The translations under genes were made by a program, and so were the position numbers. Positions 13,339-17,717 of a DNA stretch of 17,717 bases are shown piece by piece (the stretch's first letter is position 1; the number at the start of each line of letters is the position of its first letter). The DNA is from Pseudodesulfovibrio sp. (lineage in GTDB: Bacteria > Desulfobacterota > Desulfovibrionia > Desulfovibrionales > Desulfovibrionaceae). The notes under the pieces were generated by a model, which saw only the letters and a list, made by a program, of their open reading frames with translations, made no database searches and was not told the DNA's origin. The DNA lies in NCBI GenBank assembly GCA_022712815.1, contig JAFLJW010000022.1, forward strand, positions 1-17,717. The letters run 5' to 3'.

Positions 13339-14491
13339 AAATTGCCATGACCTCGCTTAAAGACGGTTGCCTGGGGTTGGTGAGCATGCACGCATCGGCC
13401 AGGGCATTTTTCGCCAACAACGGCAGGTCGTCCATATCCATTCCCATCTTGCAAAGACTGTCCGTGACTCCTGCGGCCTGCTTGAGGCTGCGGAAACTCC
13501 CCAGAACTTCATCCCTGATCTCGTCAAGAGGCGCATTCTCGGAAATGGAGGCACCCAGCATGTTGCCGAGTCGGCGATATTTATCCGGCGCAGAGTCGAA
13601 GTTGTACTCGATTACATGATCAAGCAGGATGGCATTGCAAAGCCCGTGCGGCAGGTCGAGCAAACCTCCCAGACTATGGGCCATGGCGTGAACCGCGCCC
13701 AGAATGGCATTGGAAAAAGCAATCCCGGCGTAAGTGGAGGCGAGCATCATGCCAGTACGAGCAGCCACGTCCTTGGGCTTTTCGATGGCCCGAACGAGAT
13801 GTTTTTTGATGAGACGCACGGCCTCGAGCGCGTTCAGGTCAGTGATCGCAGAACTGGCGTTGGATACAAAGGCCTCTGTGGCGTGGGTCAGGGCATCCAG
13901 CCCGGTGTGGGCCGTCAATTCTTCACTCATGGTCATGGTCAGCAACGGATCGATAAGTGCCACATCCGGGACCATGGTCTTGGATACTATGGCTATTTTT
14001 ACCTTTCGACTGGTATCGGTAATGATGCAGAACTGGGATACGTCCGCAGCCGTACCTGCCGTGGTGGGGATACAAATAAGCGGCGGTCCGGGATGGTCGA
14101 CCCGGTCCACCCCTTCAAACTCCAGCACATGACGGTCATTGGTGCAAACTATACCGATCGCTTTAGCGCAATCCATGGGGCTGCCTCCGCCCACGGAGAC
14201 AATGGCATCGCACCCTTCCTTCCGGTAAATTTCTGCCCCGGCCATGGCCTCCTGATCTCGCGGATTCGGTGTCACGCCCGTATACAGGACACTGCCCACT
14301 CCTTCGCTTGTAAGGGTGTCGATGATCTTTCCCGGACAGCCCAGTTTGTCCAGCGCAGGATCGGAAACCACCAGGGCTTTCTTGATGGACAGATTGGTCG
14401 CATACTGGCCCGCCAACATTGCGGCACCTGTCCCGAAAACAAATTCGGGAGCAACGAATTTTCTCAATTCTTCAATGTCATGTTGGATCAT
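13322..14491 (-). CDS. Iron-containing (group III) alcohol dehydrogenase
   Basis: At 389 residues this is the normal length for the family. It shows the NAD-binding GGGSPMD (101-107) and IPTTAGTAADVSQF (141-154) segments, and the metal ligands Asp199, His203 (GLDALTHATEAF), His268 (VHAMAHSLGG) and His282 (LPHGLCNA). The TNPR motif is near the end. It interconverts alcohols and aldehydes with NAD(H). Its overall style resembles the abundant iron ADH of sulfate reducers that grow on or form ethanol, and this is why a Desulfovibrio-like host is suggested. The start is ATG 14491 with GAGGGG seven bases upstream. A 19-bp palindrome lies just upstream, and the kinase gene overlaps its 3' end, so the two probably share a message. 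The true substrate is not determined. Confidence 0.93.
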   Translation of the reverse strand: MIQHDIEELRKFVAPEFVFGTGAAMLAGQYATNLSIKKALVVSDPALDKLGCPGKIIDTLTSEGVGSVLYTGVTPNPRDQEAMAGAEIYRKEGCDAIVSVGGGSPMDCAKAIGIVCTNDRHVLEFEGVDRVDHPGPPLICIPTTAGTAADVSQFCIITDTSRKVKIAIVSKTMVPDVALIDPLLTMTMSEELTAHTGLDALTHATEAFVSNASSAITDLNALEAVRLIKKHLVRAIEKPKDVAARTGMMLASTYAGIAFSNAILGAVHAMAHSLGGLLDLPHGLCNAILLDHVIEYNFDSAPDKYRRLGNMLGASISENAPLDEIRDEVLGSFRSLKQAAGVTDSLCKMGMDMDDLPLLAKNALADACMLTNPRQPSLSEVMAIYEEAC

Positions 14492-14522
14492 GAGATATCC
14501 CCTCTGCAAAAACTTGAACCAA

Positions 14523-14541
14523 AAATAAAATGATTTTATTT
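14523..14541. promoter_or_regulatory. 19-bp palindrome upstream of the alcohol dehydrogenase gene
   Basis: AAATAAAATGATTTTATTT is an exact inverted repeat with nine-base arms and a single central base, 32 bases upstream of the dehydrogenase ATG. It could be an operator near the promoter. I do not match it convincingly to Rex, CRP/FNR or Fur sites, and AT-rich palindromes do arise by chance. Confidence 0.4.
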
Positions 14542-14606
14542 AGCAATTTACCTGAAGGGTTGGAGGAAGTAAAACCCATTAGAAAAAGAATACTGATCTT
14601 CAGACC

Positions 14607-17600
14607 TTACGCTTTCCCCATGAGGGTCAAGAGGGAGTCCATCTTGATTCTGAAGGAATTAAATGAGTTAGAGGTCTCTTCTCCCTCTCGACAGGCGGTT
14701 TCCAGCTTTGCCGAGGCCAGGGCTACCGTATCGGCACCTATGGAGGCGCTGATGGACCTGATGGTGTGGGAAAGAGCGATGCCAGTATCCAGATCACCAG
14801 CTCCGAGGGCCTGCCGGAGCTCTTCGGTCATGGTGGTCATTTCCTTTCGGGCCGTTTCAAGGAACCCCGCAAACACGGTTTCATCCACACCGAGGGCCTC
14901 TCTGGCCTTGTCCGGCATCCAGGCAAACAGGTTCCCATCCCCTTGGGACGTGAGATTCGGTTCGGATATTTCGGTTTCCGGCTGCATTTTGATCTGATCT
15001 CTTTCTGCCGCTGGAGGATTCGACCCGACCAGTCTGTTAATGATACCAGCCAGTTGACGAAAATCAACGGGTTTGGGAACGTAATCATCCATGCCCGCAG
15101 CAAGGCTTCTGTCCCTGAATTCCTTGAGGGCATGGGCCGTGACACCAACGATGGGAATAGCCGGGTTGGGAATGGGACCACCCGGTGTGGCGGAACGAAT
15201 GGCCTTGGTTGCCGATATACCATCCAGCACGGGCATTTCGATATCCATGAGGATGATGTCGAAAGGTTCGCGCTTGAGAAGGTCCAGCACCTCCAGACCG
15301 GTTCCGGCCACGGCATAGGTGTAGCCCATCTCTTCCAGCCTGAGAGTGGTGACCATTACATTGACATCGTTATCTTCGGCAATGAGTACCCGGACCGGCC
15401 TGGAAAGAGCCTTGGGCAGGTTCGAGGTATGCTCGTCAGGCACCGGGCAGGAAACACCCGGCTCGTACCAGAGGGTGAAAGAAAAGGTGCTGCCCCTGCC
15501 TACCTCGCTTTGCACGCAGATTTCTCCGCCCATGAGTGAGATGAGCTGCTTGCAGATGGCAAGGCCCAGACCTGTTCCGCCAAAGGCACGGGTGGTCTGG
15601 GAAAAACTCTGGAAGATGGTCTCGAAAAACTCCTCGGGGACGCCTATGCCGGTATCTTTCACCTCAAAAAGGATACCGATGGTGCGCGGGTCGTCTGGAC
15701 GGCCCGAATCGAAATCAGCCGGGGTCACGTGGATGGCAACCGAGCCTCTGTGGGTGAATTTGATGGAGTTGCCCACCAGATTCATGAGTACCTGCCTCAA
15801 CGACAAAGGATCACCTTTGAGACATTCCGGGATAGTGTCGGCCACGGACAGGACCATATCCAGTCCCTTTTGCCGGGCTTGCATCTCAAGTCCCTTGATG
15901 GTGGTGCGGACATGAAACGGCAGGTCAAAATCTATGCGATCAAGTTCCAGCTTGCGGGCCTCGATCTTGGACAGATCAAGGATGTCGTTGATGATATTGA
16001 GCAGATGCTGAGCCGAGTCCATGACGGTTCTCAGGTAGTCACGCTGGTCATCGTTCAGGTCGGTTTGCAAGGTAATGTCGGTCATACCGACAATGGCGTT
16101 CATGGGAGTCCTGATCTCATGACTCATGGCTGCCAGGAACTCACTTTTGGCACGGTTGGCTACCTCGGCATCTTCACGGGTGCGGATCAGGTCTTCCTGA
16201 GCCCGGCGGTGTTCGGAGATATCATCCCAGGCCCAGATGACGCCCTTGTCCAGACTGTCCGGGTCCACGGCTTTGGCATACATGCGGCACCAGACCGCAA
16301 CCCCATCCTTGTCCATAAATGCCTGCTCGGTGTTGAATTCACCGTTTTGAACCAGAGTTTCACGAGAGGTTTGGACAAAATCTTCAGTCTTTTCATTGGA
16401 ATCGATGAGCATGGAGACGTCTTTGCCAAGGAGTTCTTCGGGGAGGTATCCGAATATCTCCGCGCCACGCCGGTTGATGGTGACGAACTCGCGCCCTTTG
16501 GACATGGCTATGCCGACCAGGGAATTTTCCAAGATCGCTTCGAATTTGGACAAAGACTGACGGATTCGATTTTCCGATTCCTTGCGAATGGATATGTCGC
16601 GGACATTGGTGAGAATGGCCTCCTGACCTCGAAAAACGATACGATTGAGGTGGATTTCAACATCAAATTCACTGCCGTCGTGGGGCCGTCTGGCTCGCCA
16701 TTCAAAATGTTGTGACTCGCCGTTGATAGCGGAACGCCAGGAGGCCGAGAGCCGGTAAACCGCATTATCGCGACTGGAGATATCCCGGGCAATGGAAAGA
16801 TCGTCGATCTCATCGCCGGCAAGTCCGTACATTTTGAGCATGCGTTTGTTCACTTCCAGAATGTGACCACGCACGTCGTGGATGAAGATGGCATCGTGGG
16901 AGGAATCGAACACGGTTCGCAGGGCCTCCTCGGAGTCCTTCATTTCGCTTGTCCGTTCCCGTACGCGGGTTTCCAGTAATTGATGGGCGCGCCTGAGTGC
17001 GTTTTCCGCCAGCCTGCGCCGGGAGGTATTGGTAACCAGCGCCAGAATGATGATCATCTGAATCGTGGTGAATCCCGCTCCGAGCCAGATAAGCTCCACG
17101 TGTTCAGTATAAAAAGTGCGTGGCCGATTGATGATCTCGCTGTCAGCAGGCAGATCGTCCAGACCAATGTGGTATTTCCTGATTTGCTCGTAGTCGAACA
17201 TGGGACTGGAACCACCCTCCTGAATGACGGGGATATCCCTGGGATGCCGACCGGCCAGTACGTGCAGGGATATCTGAGCCATGGACTGCCCCTGACGATA
17301 GCCGCTGGAAAGCAGACCTCCCACAATACCGTGGCCCAGATCAAAGTCGATGAATCCGTAGACCGGCACATGAGAGCGGATGGATACGGCCTCAACGACC
17401 TCGGTGACATCATAAAAACTATTATTCCTGTCACGATAATAAAGACCGTAAAGGATCAGGGAATTTGTTGGAAGGGATTCCACCTGATCGAGCAGTTCCG
17501 GCAGGGACAGGTTGTCGGAATATCGAATGTCCACGTTTGGCACAAAATCTTCAAGGGACTTCCTGATGTCGTTGGCAACGGCCTTGCCGGATGGAGTATG

Positions 17601-17717
17601 GTCATTGATGACATAGATCAGCCGAGTTTCCGGGTGAATTTTGAGCGCCCACCACAAAGTGCCTTTGGCATCCATGTTCTCAGTGACGCCCGTAAACAAA
17701 GGGTGGTTGTCGATCAA
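14607..17717 (-). CDS. Hybrid sensor kinase, periplasmic-sensing, with REC and HPt domains (N-terminus missing)
   Basis: 1036 residues are readable and the gene continues past the right edge. In window numbering, residues 1-205 look like part of an ABC substrate-binding-protein-like periplasmic sensor, with a membrane helix at about 209-229. A short coiled coil leads to PAS1 (about 262-380) and PAS2 (about 386-505). HisKA follows with His533 in MSHEIRTP, then HATPase with Asn646/Asn650, DTGIGVPEE (688-696) and GTGLGLAIC (714-722). A receiver has Asp825 in LMDIEMP, Thr860 and Lys882. An HPt domain spans about 930-1036 with His984. In the HPt motif the usual Lys-Gly after the His is Arg-Ser (SHTIRSISASIG). 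This is an internal phosphorelay. The dehydrogenase gene follows 115 bases downstream. Confidence 0.93.
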   Translation of the reverse strand: MIDNHPLFTGVTENMDAKGTLWWALKIHPETRLIYVINDHTPSGKAVANDIRKSLEDFVPNVDIRYSDNLSLPELLDQVESLPTNSLILYGLYYRDRNNSFYDVTEVVEAVSIRSHVPVYGFIDFDLGHGIVGGLLSSGYRQGQSMAQISLHVLAGRHPRDIPVIQEGGSSPMFDYEQIRKYHIGLDDLPADSEIINRPRTFYTEHVELIWLGAGFTTIQMIIILALVTNTSRRRLAENALRRAHQLLETRVRERTSEMKDSEEALRTVFDSSHDAIFIHDVRGHILEVNKRMLKMYGLAGDEIDDLSIARDISSRDNAVYRLSASWRSAINGESQHFEWRARRPHDGSEFDVEIHLNRIVFRGQEAILTNVRDISIRKESENRIRQSLSKFEAILENSLVGIAMSKGREFVTINRRGAEIFGYLPEELLGKDVSMLIDSNEKTEDFVQTSRETLVQNGEFNTEQAFMDKDGVAVWCRMYAKAVDPDSLDKGVIWAWDDISEHRRAQEDLIRTREDAEVANRAKSEFLAAMSHEIRTPMNAIVGMTDITLQTDLNDDQRDYLRTVMDSAQHLLNIINDILDLSKIEARKLELDRIDFDLPFHVRTTIKGLEMQARQKGLDMVLSVADTIPECLKGDPLSLRQVLMNLVGNSIKFTHRGSVAIHVTPADFDSGRPDDPRTIGILFEVKDTGIGVPEEFFETIFQSFSQTTRAFGGTGLGLAICKQLISLMGGEICVQSEVGRGSTFSFTLWYEPGVSCPVPDEHTSNLPKALSRPVRVLIAEDNDVNVMVTTLRLEEMGYTYAVAGTGLEVLDLLKREPFDIILMDIEMPVLDGISATKAIRSATPGGPIPNPAIPIVGVTAHALKEFRDRSLAAGMDDYVPKPVDFRQLAGIINRLVGSNPPAAERDQIKMQPETEISEPNLTSQGDGNLFAWMPDKAREALGVDETVFAGFLETARKEMTTMTEELRQALGAGDLDTGIALSHTIRSISASIGADTVALASAKLETACREGEETSNSFNSFRIKMDSLLTLMGKA

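Noticed and set aside
14557..14577. GGGTT/AACCC hairpin between the hybrid kinase and the dehydrogenase
   Set aside because: It has only five base pairs, an 11-base loop and no T-run directly after it; too weak to call a terminator.

Overview
The window looks like chromosome from a Gram-negative, anaerobic, sulfate-reducer-type Deltaproteobacterium (Desulfovibrio/Pseudodesulfovibrio-like). This is inferred from protein style: the iron alcohol dehydrogenase, the Ptb-Buk pair, many PAS/HisKA sensor kinases, a CheR-HDOD pair, and intergenic hairpin repeats. Composition is moderately GC-rich and even, and I see no phage, transposase, integrase, tRNA, rRNA or CRISPR array. TTG starts are frequent: the response regulator, ilvN, buk and the HDOD gene all begin with TTG behind a good ribosome-binding site, and ptb begins with GTG.

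Left part (1-6728). A response-regulator gene runs off the left edge on the minus strand and is divergent from an exported solute-binding protein gene. After a roughly 450-base gap comes a tight operon, ilvN-ptb-buk, whose genes overlap by 1 and 4 bases. It joins an acetolactate-synthase-type ACT regulatory subunit to the acyl-CoA to acyl-phosphate to acid plus ATP pathway, and no catalytic IlvB is present. Next is a two-gene unit, cheR and an HDOD protein, with no other chemotaxis genes visible.

Middle (6815-11928, all minus strand). An ammonium module, amtB-glnK, is followed by a 470-base regulatory gap. That gap holds two adjacent palindromes and a sigma-54-like element. Next to it lies a 58-residue membrane microprotein gene with a near-perfect ribosome-binding site. 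Then comes an envelope module reading lemA, TPM-domain protein with a glycine-rich tail, second TPM-domain membrane protein. An 82-bp element made of hairpins occurs twice in the same orientation, once 3' of glnK and once between lemA and the first TPM gene. A charged helical protein of unknown function lies upstream of lemA.

Right part (12040-17717, all minus strand). A large hybrid kinase (periplasmic binding-like sensor, TM, PAS-PAS-HisKA-HATPase-REC-HPt) enters from the right edge. It is followed by an iron-dependent alcohol dehydrogenase and then a soluble PAS histidine kinase that begins inside the last codons of the dehydrogenase gene. The order suggests a signal-transduction and alcohol/aldehyde redox unit, but the link is inferred from position only.

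The observations most worth checking are the 58-aa microprotein, the two-copy hairpin element, the orphan IlvN coupled to Ptb-Buk, the dehydrogenase-kinase overlap, and a coding-like stretch in frame after the amber stop of the solute-binding protein.
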